Shown in pieces: positions 51,268-59,408 of a stretch of DNA of 64,000 nucleotides. Source of the DNA: Methylococcaceae bacterium (GTDB lineage Bacteria; Pseudomonadota; Gammaproteobacteria; Methylococcales; Methylomonadaceae); contig JAKIUK010000003.1 of assembly GCA_021647585.1 (NCBI GenBank), forward strand, positions 1-64,000, in the 5' to 3' direction. Each line of letters opens with the position of its first letter. The first letter of the stretch is position 1. The translations under genes and the position numbers were made by a program. The notes below the pieces were generated by a model. The model had not been told where the DNA came from. It worked only from the letters and a program-made list of their open reading frames with translations, and made no database searches.

Positions 51268-51694
51268 AGTTACAAGCAATTAAAAAAATCGTGCTAATTT
51301 TTTTGTCTTTGAAACTCATGAATGAATTGAATGTTGAACATACAGGTGCAATTTTCAACTTCACTCAGATTTTCCACAAAATCCGTGTTCAACTATTTTA
51401 TTTATGATTATCAAAGAGATTTATTGTGTGAAATAACACAATAATACGGCATATCCCACAGTATTTATTATAGGGTGATATGTTGTTGTTTTGTAGAGAT
51501 TCTATATAAACAAAGTCTTACACTTGAAATAATATTTTTCTTAAGTTGGCTCAGAATTTGCTTTATAGCTGATGTGGTCTATGGAGTAGCTATAGGTAAA
51601 TATGGATTTACTGATTAGGCCCTTATAGTTCAGCTATTTACTTAGATGTAAATTAGCTTTATTTAGATTAATAACTCACTAAAATGGGAATAAT
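51268..51694. other. Intergenic region after tRNA-Ser
   Basis: About 427 bases without a gene I can support. tRNA 3' ends are common integration sites, but I see no integrase, no repeat of the tRNA end further on and no foreign gene block, so no island is claimed. The AT-rich 3' part probably holds the promoter of the exported protein at 51695. Confidence 0.45.
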
Positions 51695-52441
51695 ATGCTT
51701 AAAAATCAATTAATAAAATTATCTGCAGCTTGTGTATTAGCGGTTTCTAGTAATGTTGTAATGGCACATATTAATATTGCTCAAGATAATGTGTTCGCTT
51801 TAGGCGATAGCTCTAGAGAGTACAAAGATGGCAGTCGTGCTTTTTTAAATGTTAATGTTGCACATGATTGTAAAAATGCAGCTGGGGAGCATTTTCCTAC
51901 TACAGGGGTTTCGTTATTATTACCAAATGGGCAAAACATACCAGGAACTTATACTAATGACCGTAGTGGTAATATTTACGGTGCTAATGCAGTTATGGGC
52001 GTGAAACAACGGGTAAGTGGGATTTTTGAGAAGACTAAAGTGGTTAAAGGTAGTGTTGACGCTTTTTATAGCCATGGAGTAAAAACAGAAGATGCACGTG
52101 TTCTAAAATGGATGCATGGAAAAATAGATAATGATCATTATGAAAATCTTGAGTTTAAAACTGGTTTTCCAAAAATTGATCCTGCAAGTTGTGTAGCTAA
52201 AATCAAAATACATTTTCCATCTGTCCAATATTGTAAAGAAGGCTATAAAACTGCTTGGGTAGGTACTGCAAATAGTATTTATGGAACTGGAGATGAAAAA
52301 ACACGAGTAACTGATACATACTCCGCTTATGTAAAAATTGTTAGAACTTCAGAGCTTCCTGCCAGCTGTGGTGATGGTGAAATAATTGATGTAACGCCAT
52401 CAGTTGAAGAAATAAATATGTATTTAGGCATGGAAGACTGA
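51695..52441 (+). CDS. Secreted protein with N-terminal His, DUF1775/YcnI-like
   Basis: A 248-residue exported protein. The signal peptide ends SSNVVMA, and cleavage there makes His25 the first residue (HINIAQDNVF). The following part has FLNVNVAHDC and FPTTGVSLLLPNGQNIPG, similar in order to the DUF1775/YcnI pattern of an N-terminal His, a His-Cys segment and 'T-T-x-V-x-V-x-I-P'. YcnI-type domains bind Cu(II) through the N-terminal His. Other cysteines (DCKNA, SCVAK, YCKEG, SCGDG) probably form disulfides. Copper binding in the periplasm or outside is a reasonable guess and would fit the copper genes around; family membership is not certain. It is not clearly in an operon. Confidence 0.5.
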   Translation: MLKNQLIKLSAACVLAVSSNVVMAHINIAQDNVFALGDSSREYKDGSRAFLNVNVAHDCKNAAGEHFPTTGVSLLLPNGQNIPGTYTNDRSGNIYGANAVMGVKQRVSGIFEKTKVVKGSVDAFYSHGVKTEDARVLKWMHGKIDNDHYENLEFKTGFPKIDPASCVAKIKIHFPSVQYCKEGYKTAWVGTANSIYGTGDEKTRVTDTYSAYVKIVRTSELPASCGDGEIIDVTPSVEEINMYLGMED

Positions 52442-52508
52442 GTATGCACATCAATATTCAGATGAGGGAAATTTTTATTTAACCTTTCAAATCATTAATA
52501 TACCTTAA

Positions 52509-52557
52509 CTGTCAGTCCTAGACGGGCTGACAGTCTCCAGAAGCCCTCGTATCTGGA
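52509..52557. other. Two adjacent hairpins after the YcnI-like gene
   Basis: CTGTCAG/CTGACAG (52509-52515 and 52527-52533) and TCCAGA/TCTGGA (52536-52541 and 52552-52557) lie back to back. They may end the upstream transcript but have no T-run. The remainder of 52442-52771 carries GCAAGCTATTGGATTCACAG (about 52689-52708), a lone arm related to the palindrome at 8444-8637. Confidence 0.4.
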
Positions 52558-52771
52558 ACATTCAGTTGACCGCTTGCTTTGTACTTAACATGTTGTATAT
52601 TAATTGTATCCAAAGTTTTTCCAATCACCCATTTGTGAGATGAAATTACCTCAATCTATAAAGATCAATTGGGCTTAAAATAATGGTGCAAGCTATTGGA
52701 TTCACAGTGATTAAAACAAATTTTAAGGCATTTAGTTTTTTTATCTCGTTTCATCGCAGCTATAGTGAACA

Positions 52772-53806
52772 TTAGTTTATCAACTTCCAGTTTAATATTT
52801 CATTTGCTTTCAATGGGGTAATTGTTTCGTTATCCACTTGATAGCTAGAAGGAACAGTCCAGGACTGCTTTTGCAGAGTGATTGTTTTAGTGTTTCTAGG
52901 CAATTGATAAAAATCAGGCCCATAGCAACTGGCAAAGCCTTCCAGTTTATCCAAAGCATCAACTTGATCGAAAACTGCTGTATAAAGTTCTATGGCTCCA
53001 TAAGCACTATAACAACCAGCACAACCGCAACTGTTTTCTTTAGCATTTGTTAAATGAGGGGCACTATCAGTACCTAAGAAAAATTTAGGATTTCCACTGG
53101 TTGCAGCTTCAACAAGTGCCTGTCTGTGGTGTTCCCGTTTTATGATGGGTAAGCAGTAATGATGAGGGCGGATCCCACCCGCTAAAATAGCATTTCGATT
53201 AAACATTAAATGTTGCGGAGTAATAGTTGCAGCAACTTTGTTAGAGGCTGATAAAACAAAGTCTACGGCTTCTTTGGTAGTGACATGTTCTAGCACAATG
53301 CGAAGATTTGGAAAATGTTTAACAATATCATTCAGACTAGAACCCACAAATACTTTTTCGCGATCAAAAATATCACAATCGTTATTGGTAACTTCTCCAT
53401 GGATTAACAAGGGGAGATCAACTTGTTCCATAATCTTTAGGATAGGGTATATCCCTTTAAGATTACTCACGCCAGATTCAGAATTTGTGGTTGCGCCTGC
53501 AGGGTATAGTTTGATGGCATGAATAAATTTAGATTCAGCGGCTTTTTTAACCTCATCTGCTGTCAGTGAGTTGGTTAGATAAAGCGTCATTAAAGGAGTA
53601 AAGCCAGAGTCTACAGGGGTGGCCTTTATGATTTCTGAGCGGTAAGCTAAGGCCTGGTCAACTGTTAAAACCGGAGGGTTAAGGTTAGGCATAATAATCG
53701 CACGAGCAAATTGTTGAGCCGTATGTGCGATAACTATTTTAAGAATTGCACCGTTTCTAACATGCAAATGCCAGTCATCTGGCTGAATGAGAGTTAATTT
53801 ATCCAT
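52772..53806 (-). CDS. pyrC: Dihydroorotase
   Basis: A 344-residue class II dihydroorotase making dihydroorotate in pyrimidine synthesis. Zinc ligands: WHLHVRNG (HxH), the carboxylated lysine in HAIKLYPAGATTNS, LLIHGEV, VLEHVTTKEA and the catalytic Asp of LGTDSAPHL. The start MDKLTLIQPDDWHLHVRNG is as in E. coli PyrC. It stands alone on the minus strand, divergent from the FmdB-type gene. Confidence 0.96.
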   Translation of the reverse strand: MDKLTLIQPDDWHLHVRNGAILKIVIAHTAQQFARAIIMPNLNPPVLTVDQALAYRSEIIKATPVDSGFTPLMTLYLTNSLTADEVKKAAESKFIHAIKLYPAGATTNSESGVSNLKGIYPILKIMEQVDLPLLIHGEVTNNDCDIFDREKVFVGSSLNDIVKHFPNLRIVLEHVTTKEAVDFVLSASNKVAATITPQHLMFNRNAILAGGIRPHHYCLPIIKREHHRQALVEAATSGNPKFFLGTDSAPHLTNAKENSCGCAGCYSAYGAIELYTAVFDQVDALDKLEGFASCYGPDFYQLPRNTKTITLQKQSWTVPSSYQVDNETITPLKANEILNWKLIN

Positions 53807-53915
53807 TGTCTTTGTGATTTTCTATTAGAATATACTGTTTATTCTATAGAAAGCTCTTGAAAAAATGAATTCGAGACCTCATTTATAGAGATATTTTATT
53901 TTTTTGGAGTGTCCT

Positions 53916-54191
53916 GTGCCTATCTATGAATATCAGTGTCAGGCTTGTGGAAACGAGCATGAAGCAATACAAAAAATGAGTGCCGATCCTTTAGTAGTCT
54001 GTCCTGCATGTAATGAGCCAGAGCTTAAGAAAAAGATTTCAGCTGCCGGATTTAGACTAAAAGGTAATGGTTGGTACGAAACAGATTTTAAAGGTGGAGC
54101 AAAGAAAAATGCACCTGAAGCATCTAAAACAGCGTCAACAAAAACAGGTGGTGGTAACTGTTGTGGTGGCGGTGGCTGCGGAAGTCATTAG
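53916..54191 (+). CDS. FmdB-family zinc-ribbon regulatory protein
   Basis: A 91-residue protein beginning at GTG 53916 (GGAG six bases upstream): MPIYEYQCQACGNEHEAIQK, with zinc ligands C-x2-C and VCPAC...; the middle has ISAAGFRLKGNGWYETDFK and the tail is Gly/Cys-rich (GGGNCCGGGGCGSH), another likely metal site. FmdB-type proteins are annotated as regulators from one methanol/formamide system, but the general role is unknown. Its place just before aspS is conserved in many proteobacteria. Confidence 0.88.
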   Translation: MPIYEYQCQACGNEHEAIQKMSADPLVVCPACNEPELKKKISAAGFRLKGNGWYETDFKGGAKKNAPEASKTASTKTGGGNCCGGGGCGSH

Positions 54192-54336
54192 TTAAACTTG
54201 TTGGTAGGCTCATTGTCCAACCCACATTAGGCATGAATAGTCGCTAGGTATATGCGAATTTAACAGCGGTTTAGGGTTATGTAATTTTCCCTCACCAAAT
54301 CCTCTCCTTCTGGATAGGACTATTATTAATTTTAAC

Positions 54337-54506
54337 CCTTAGGAGTAAGGATTAAATAAGTTCCGGGAGTTTGACGCAGGATTTTGTCTTCACAGGGGTG
54401 CTAATAAAATTAGGAGCATAACAGGTTACGTAACTTTATTAGTGCTTCTGTGGAGTCAAAAGACAAGTCAAAAACCGGTAGTATTAAATCCTCGCTCCTT
54501 ACTAAG
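54337..54506. repeat. 170-bp long inverted repeat in the aspS leader
   Basis: The left half (CCTTAGGAGTAAGGATTAAA, GGAGTTTGACGCAGG, TCTTCACAGGGGTGCTAATA in order) is repeated inverted in the right half (ending TTAAATCCTCGCTCCTTACT at about 54484-54503). The arms pair imperfectly over about 75 bases each, leaving a small centre near AGCATAACAGG. It ends 12 bases before the aspS ATG, so it would be part of the leader RNA if the promoter lies upstream of it. Confidence 0.6.
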
Positions 54507-54518
54507 TAGAGAACAAAT

Positions 54519-56315
54519 ATGCGTACGCACAAGTGCGGAGAAGTAACAAAACAACATTTGGGTGAAACAGTAGCATTATGTGGCTGGGTTCATCGTCGTC
54601 GAGATCATGGCGGTGTGATTTTTATTGATCTTAGAGACCGCGAAGGTTTAGTGCAGGTCGTTTTTAATCCTGAATCAGCAGAAACCTTTGCTATTGCAGA
54701 AAGCGTGCGCAGTGAGTATGTTTTAAGAGTGAAAGGAACGGTTAGAGATCGTCTGGAAGGCACAGTAAACCCGAAAATGAAAACGGGTGAAATAGAAGTG
54801 CTGGTGAATCATATTGAAGTGCTTAACGAATCTGAAACTCCGCCATTTCCTATCGAAAGTGACATAGAAGTCAACGAAGAAATGCGTTTGCGTTATCGAT
54901 ATATAGACTTACGTCGCACAGAAATGCAGCAGAAAATGCGAGTACGTAGAGAAGTCACCCGGAATCTTCGTAATTTTCTGGATGATCGTGAATATTATGA
55001 AATTGAAACGCCTATTCTGACAAAAGCAACACCAGAAGGTGCCCGGGATTATATTGTTCCTAGCCGTACCCATGAAAATGCTTTTTTTGCTCTGCCTCAA
55101 TCACCCCAGCTATACAAGCAGTTGTTGATGATTTCTGGTATGGATAAGTATTATCAGGTTGTTCGTTGTTTCCGCGATGAAGATTTACGTGCAGACAGAC
55201 AACCAGAATTTACCCAGTTAGATATTGAAACATCGTTCATGAATGAAGATGAAATCATGGACACTATGGAACAGATGATCCGTAATTTATTTGCTGAGGT
55301 CATTAATGTAGAGCTGGATGAAAATTTTCCAGTCATGACCTATGCAGAAGCTATGCGGCTCTATGGCTCTGATAAACCAGATTTACGTATTCCGTTACAG
55401 TTTGTTGATATAGCAGAGGATATGAAAGATGTCGATTTTAAAGTATTCTCAGGTCCTGCTAATGATCCAAATGGCCGGGTAGTTGCTTTAAAAATACCAA
55501 ATGGCTCAGATTTATCTCGCAAAGAAATCGATGGTTTAACCAAATACGTCAGCATTTATGGGGCAAGAGGTTTAGCTTACATTAAAGTGAATGATCGAGA
55601 TGCTGGTCTGGAAGGGTTGCAGTCCCCCATTGTTAAATTTGCACCGGCTGAAGTATGGGAAAGTGTATTGATCAAAACGGCTGCCAAAACCGGGGATTTA
55701 ATTTTCTTCGGTGCTGATAAAACCAATATCGTTAACGAAGCAATTGGTGCATTAAGGGTTAAAATAGGTCTAGACCGAGGATTGCTGGAAGGTGAGTGGA
55801 AACCTTTGTGGTTGACTGATTTTCCTATGTTTGACTGGGATGATAAGAATCAACGCTGGAATGCGATTCATCATCCGTTTACAGCACCAAGTTGTACTAT
55901 GGAAGAACTTGTTGCTAATCCTGGGGAAGCATTGTCACGTGCTTATGATTTGATTTTAAATGGCACGGAACTGGGCGGTGGTTCAATTCGTATTAACCGT
56001 ACGGATATGCAAACCCAAGTATTTGAGATACTGGGTATCGGTAAACAAGAAGCCAGAGAAAAATTTGGCTTTTTGCTGGATGCTTTAAAATATGGCTGCC
56101 CTCCACATGGCGGTATCGCATTTGGTCTGGACAGACTGGTCATGTTAATGACAGGGTCAAGCTCAATCAGAGATGTGATTGCATTTCCTAAAACACAAAC
56201 CGCTGCGTGTCCTTTAATAGATGCGCCAGCAGTTGTTAATGATGCACAATTACGTGAATTAGGCATTAAATTACGTCAGCCTGCCAGTAAGGAAGATGCA
56301 CAGCAGGATGATTAA
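54519..56315 (+). CDS. aspS: Aspartyl-tRNA synthetase
   Basis: A 598-residue class IIb synthetase of the bacterial type. The N-terminal anticodon-binding OB-fold reads ETVALCGWVHRRRDHGGVIF; class II motif 1 lies in FLDDREYYEIETPIL, motif 2 in CFRDEDLRADRQPEFTQLDIE and motif 3 in GGIAFGLDRLVML. The large GAD insertion between motifs 2 and 3 is present. ATG 54519 is fixed by the start MRTHKCGEVTKQHLGE. Confidence 0.98.
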   Translation: MRTHKCGEVTKQHLGETVALCGWVHRRRDHGGVIFIDLRDREGLVQVVFNPESAETFAIAESVRSEYVLRVKGTVRDRLEGTVNPKMKTGEIEVLVNHIEVLNESETPPFPIESDIEVNEEMRLRYRYIDLRRTEMQQKMRVRREVTRNLRNFLDDREYYEIETPILTKATPEGARDYIVPSRTHENAFFALPQSPQLYKQLLMISGMDKYYQVVRCFRDEDLRADRQPEFTQLDIETSFMNEDEIMDTMEQMIRNLFAEVINVELDENFPVMTYAEAMRLYGSDKPDLRIPLQFVDIAEDMKDVDFKVFSGPANDPNGRVVALKIPNGSDLSRKEIDGLTKYVSIYGARGLAYIKVNDRDAGLEGLQSPIVKFAPAEVWESVLIKTAAKTGDLIFFGADKTNIVNEAIGALRVKIGLDRGLLEGEWKPLWLTDFPMFDWDDKNQRWNAIHHPFTAPSCTMEELVANPGEALSRAYDLILNGTELGGGSIRINRTDMQTQVFEILGIGKQEAREKFGFLLDALKYGCPPHGGIAFGLDRLVMLMTGSSSIRDVIAFPKTQTAACPLIDAPAVVNDAQLRELGIKLRQPASKEDAQQDD

Positions 56316-56373
56316 TCGCTGAGTTGTTGTTAGGATTGAAGCTCGTTCCAGAATTAAATTAATATGTACACTG

Positions 56374-56428
56374 TGGAAGTGAGGCTTCAGCTTCGTCCAA
56401 CTTGTACGAGGCTGAAGCCTCACTTCCA
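56374..56428. repeat. Perfect 18-bp hairpin between aspS and nadA
   Basis: TGGAAGTGAGGCTTCAGC (56374-56391) is repeated exactly inverted at 56411-56428, with a 19-base loop. No T-run follows. It may be a dispersed repeat unit or a processing/termination structure for aspS. Confidence 0.6.
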
Positions 56429-56456
56429 ATTGTAAAATAAATAGAAACACTTATTG

Positions 56457-57554
56457 ATGACTTCCACACCATTACCCATTCAAGATTACGCATTACTAGA
56501 CGACCAAGAATGCGAAGCCCGCATTGTTGCAGCTAAACAAACGCTGGGAAAGCGCTGTATTGTTTTAGGTCATCATTACCAGCGTAATGAAGTCTTTAAA
56601 CATGCGGATATTACCGGTGATTCGCTCAAATTATCTCGAGAAGCCGCTGAATCAGAGGCTGAGTATATTGTTTTTTGTGGTGTGCATTTTATGGCAGAGG
56701 TCGCTGATATTCTTTCTCGCCCGGAACAGATTGCAATATTGCCTGATTTAGCCGCAGGTTGTTCTATGGCCGATATGGCGAATGCAACCAATGTACAAAA
56801 ATGCTGGGATGAATTATCACAAGTTATAGATGCGGATAATGAAGTAACGCCCGTTACCTATATTAATTCGGCAGCTGATTTGAAAGCCTTTTGTGGTAAA
56901 CATGAGGGCATTGTTTGTACCTCGTCCAATGCACAAAAAATATTGCAGTGGAGTTTTGCCAAAAGAGAAAAAATATTGTTTTTTCCTGATCAGCATCTGG
57001 GTAGAACAACTGGTTTTTTGATGGGGATTCCGTTGCAACAGATTGTAGTTTGGGAATTTGGAAAACCGATGGGTGGGTTAACAGAACAACAGATTAAACA
57101 GGCCAGGATTATTTTATGGAATGGCTTTTGTTCTGTACATCAGGTGTTTCAGCCGGAACACATTGATGAATTTAAGAAAAAGTATCCAGAAACTAAAGTC
57201 ATAGCCCATCCTGAAGCCTGTTTTGAAGTGTGCCAAAAAGCAGATTATATTGGTTCGACTGAAACTATATTGAAAGTGGTTAAAGAAGCAGAACCAAATA
57301 CACGCTGGTTGGTCGCGACAGAATTAAATCTGGTCAATCGTTTACATGAAGAATGTAAAGATCAGGGGAAAAACGTGCATTTTATGTCATCAACCTTGAG
57401 CATGTGTTCAACCATGTTTAGAACTGATCCTCAACACCTAGCATGGGTGTTGGAAAACTTAGTTGCAGGACATGTGGTGAATCAGATTTCAGTTGAAAAA
57501 AAAGAGGCAATGCTGGCAAAAAAAGCATTGGATAATATGTTGTCAGTACATTAA
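56457..57554 (+). CDS. nadA: Quinolinate synthase A
   Basis: A 365-residue [4Fe-4S] enzyme that condenses iminoaspartate (from NadB) with dihydroxyacetone phosphate to quinolinate. Marks are LGHHYQRNEVFKHADITGDS, YIVFCGVHFMAEVADIL (first cluster Cys), PDLAAGCSMADMA, FFPDQHLGRTTG, AHPEACFEVCQKADYIGST and STLSMCSTMFRTD (last cluster Cys). ATG 56457 and a TTG one codon upstream are equivalent. nadB lies 26 kb away. Confidence 0.97.
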   Translation: MTSTPLPIQDYALLDDQECEARIVAAKQTLGKRCIVLGHHYQRNEVFKHADITGDSLKLSREAAESEAEYIVFCGVHFMAEVADILSRPEQIAILPDLAAGCSMADMANATNVQKCWDELSQVIDADNEVTPVTYINSAADLKAFCGKHEGIVCTSSNAQKILQWSFAKREKILFFPDQHLGRTTGFLMGIPLQQIVVWEFGKPMGGLTEQQIKQARIILWNGFCSVHQVFQPEHIDEFKKKYPETKVIAHPEACFEVCQKADYIGSTETILKVVKEAEPNTRWLVATELNLVNRLHEECKDQGKNVHFMSSTLSMCSTMFRTDPQHLAWVLENLVAGHVVNQISVEKKEAMLAKKALDNMLSVH

Positions 57555-57598
57555 TTAATATGGCTATTAACAAAGCATAGGTCATACTTCAAATGGTT

Positions 57599-57810
57599 TG
57601 TCATTTCGACCAGCGGGACGACTGCAGGGACAGATATATTGCTCCTTGCAATATCTGCATTCACCACTTCCATGTGGTTTATGCAGGAGATAGGGCAATG
57701 CATAATGCCATGGATGGCATGTAGTAGGGGAACCATAACATCTTGGATGGTGTGTAGTAGAACAACGCAGGAGCAGTTGTCGAGGAGCTATTGCCGAGAA
57801 ATCTTGTTGC
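57599..57810 (+). repeat. Dispersed repeat copy (plus orientation)
   Basis: It begins TGTCATTTCGACCAGCGGGA, then ACTGCAGGGACAGATATATT, GCTCCTTGCAATATCTGCAT, CACTTCCATGTGGTTTATGC and ends near GCCGAGAAATCTTG. The same blocks occur in reverse at 46801-46975, and the beginning matches 21439-21458. Smaller direct repeats (TGGATGGCATGTAGTAG and TGGATGGTGTGTAGTAG) are found at about 57713-57760. An apparent frame across it has no protein pattern. Confidence 0.6.
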
Positions 57811-57959
57811 ACAGAAATGTGCTTATCGAGGTGAAAAAAAAGGCAAGTGAGAAATGTTAAGAGTTACCCTTCTTCTTGAAACATATCGAGAAATAAATTT
57901 GCACACAAGATCACTATACCTAAAAGTAAACCTCCCACCCCAACATAGGTAAACATTTC

Positions 57960-58274
57960 GTAACTACTCAGCGTATTTCTTAAAAACAATTCTGATTACC
58001 CATGAGTCTCCGCCTTGTAGATGAGAAAACGGTGACACCTTACACACCGTCATCCCCGAGGTATTTTATCGGGGATCTATTCATAAAAAAATAGATTCCC
58101 GCTAAGAGAATGCAGGAATGACGGGCTGTGTGGTTACTTTTTTCAAAATGGCGGAAGCTCATGGGTAATCAGGAAAACTATTGATTTTACCGCCATTTCG
58201 ACCCGCGGGAGAAATCTTAAATCTCAACATAAGGCCTCAGAACCACAAGATTCCTCATTACGCTGAGTAGTTAC
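57960..58274. repeat. Three-layer nested palindrome
   Basis: Layer 1: GTAACTACTCAGCGTA (57960-57975) and its exact inverse TACGCTGAGTAGTTAC (58259-58274). Layer 2: GATTACCCATGAG...CCGCC (57994-58014) and GGCGG...CTCATGGGTAATC (58150-58170). Layer 3: CCGTCATCCC (58047-58056) and GGAATGACGG (58115-58124), the arms of a widespread GTCATTCCCGC-type repeat. Between layers 1 and 2 on the right lies CATTTCGACCCGCGGGAGAA (58193-58212), another repeat arm. The arrangement looks like successive insertion of palindromes into palindromes. No gene is in 57555-58386. Confidence 0.65.
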
Positions 58275-58386
58275 ATTTTATATAGGGTAGTTTACAGGCC
58301 ATAGCTTCAATTAGCCCAGCTTAACACTCAACATAATTGCACATGACTCGCTCCATTTTTTCTCTCACCTCAAAATACAACAAATA

Positions 58387-59283
58387 TTAATGTTGATGTC
58401 CAGAGTGATCAGTCGCCATTACTTTTTTTGGCTGTACTGGAGCTGTAGCCTGTTTGAAAAACTTTATATTGCTTTTTGCTTTAAGATTTTCAATATATTG
58501 TTTGAGTTTCTGACGTTTTAATACCGAGGTCAGAGAATGTTCCTGTTTATCGAAACTGGGAGGATCCAACTGACGGACTTCATCGACTAACACAATATGC
58601 CAGCCATATCTTGTTTTGACAGGTGTTTTGGTAAAATCTCCGGCTTTTAGCTGATTAACTGCTGTGGCCATTTCCGGCTCCATTTGCTTGGCTCCACGCC
58701 AGCCTAATACACCACCCACTTTTGAGGTCACATCTTTAGAGCGCTTTTTCGCCAGTTCCTGAAAGTCTTCTCCCTGCGTTAATTGCTTAATAATTTGCTG
58801 GGCTTCTTTTTCATTATCTACCAGGATATGGCTGATGCGGAACTCTGTAAAATTGGTACTATCAATTCTGCGTTGGTATTCAGCCTTTACTTCTGCACGG
58901 GTGACGTTAAGTTTATTGACTAAAGTACGCATATAGGACTTGGAAACGATAGATCGTGAAGCCACTTTGATTTGATCGGCAACTGCAGGTTTTTTATCGA
59001 ACCCTTGCTCTATAGCTTCCTGATAAAGCAGTTCTCTGTCCACCAGTTCTTCAATCAATTTGTCTCTGGGAACCTGCAATCGTCGGTTATACATGGCCGT
59101 TTCAATTTCCAAGTTTTTGATCGCAGCTTCGGTGATAGGCTCACCATTGACTTTGGCTATCAAACCGGTGGCTTTACTCATGGCGCTATTAGTTTCCATA
59201 GTTTGTGGTTTGACCGAATTAGTGCTGCATCCATATAGACTCAGCAAGGCGCTGGCCAGGATAATCCCAACTGTTTTTTTCAT
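58387..59283 (-). CDS. Parvulin-type peptidyl-prolyl isomerase lipoprotein
   Basis: A 298-residue exported foldase. The leader ends in a lipobox (SLYGC, Cys19). The N-terminal chaperone part has VNGEPITEAAIKNL and ELVDRELLYQEAIEQGF (SurA/PrsA-like); the parvulin domain reads FRISHILVDNEKEAQQIIKQ, FQELAKKRSKD, GGVLGW and KTRYGWHIVLVDEVR. The C-terminus ends in the His-rich DHSGHQH, which could bind metal. It follows the multicopper oxidase gene on the same strand, about 125 bases after its stop and behind a terminator, so it may help that oxidase fold; it also resembles EpsD-type isomerases linked to exopolysaccharide systems. Confidence 0.85.
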   Translation of the reverse strand: MKKTVGIILASALLSLYGCSTNSVKPQTMETNSAMSKATGLIAKVNGEPITEAAIKNLEIETAMYNRRLQVPRDKLIEELVDRELLYQEAIEQGFDKKPAVADQIKVASRSIVSKSYMRTLVNKLNVTRAEVKAEYQRRIDSTNFTEFRISHILVDNEKEAQQIIKQLTQGEDFQELAKKRSKDVTSKVGGVLGWRGAKQMEPEMATAVNQLKAGDFTKTPVKTRYGWHIVLVDEVRQLDPPSFDKQEHSLTSVLKRQKLKQYIENLKAKSNIKFFKQATAPVQPKKVMATDHSGHQH

Positions 59284-59349
59284 TATAATAATTCCTTCTT
59301 TTTAATCCTAGAACTATCGGTTGGACATTTTTCTAGGTTAATTGTTAAT

Positions 59350-59378
59350 AAAAAAGAGGGCCGCATGATGCGACCCTC
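59350..59378 (-). terminator. Terminator of the multicopper oxidase gene
   Basis: On the minus strand GAGGGTCGCATCATGCGGCCCTC is split into stem arms GAGGGTCGCA and TGCGGCCCTC, followed by TTTTTT. It lies about 30 bases after the oxidase stop and is a good intrinsic terminator. Confidence 0.85.
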
Positions 59379-59408
59379 CGTCTAGTATAGCTTTATTTAA
59401 AAAAAGAG

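Noticed and set aside
51140..51364. Minus-strand frame across tRNA-Ser
   Set aside because: Covers the tRNA gene; the apparent peptide is the antisense of the tRNA, a common false prediction.
51180..51694. Genomic island inserted at tRNA-Ser
   Set aside because: No integrase, no duplicated tRNA end and no cargo; downstream genes look like ordinary chromosome.
52560..52600. Third attC-like site (CAGTTGACCGC)
   Set aside because: Only the short left-hand block is shared; no pairing right half or GCGTTAG core was found.
57700..57770. Short direct repeats considered as a CRISPR array
   Set aside because: Only two imperfect units, no regular spacers, and no cas genes anywhere in the window.
57639..57860. 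73-codon frame across the dispersed repeat
   Set aside because: Lies in a repeat that has copies elsewhere in reverse orientation without keeping a frame.
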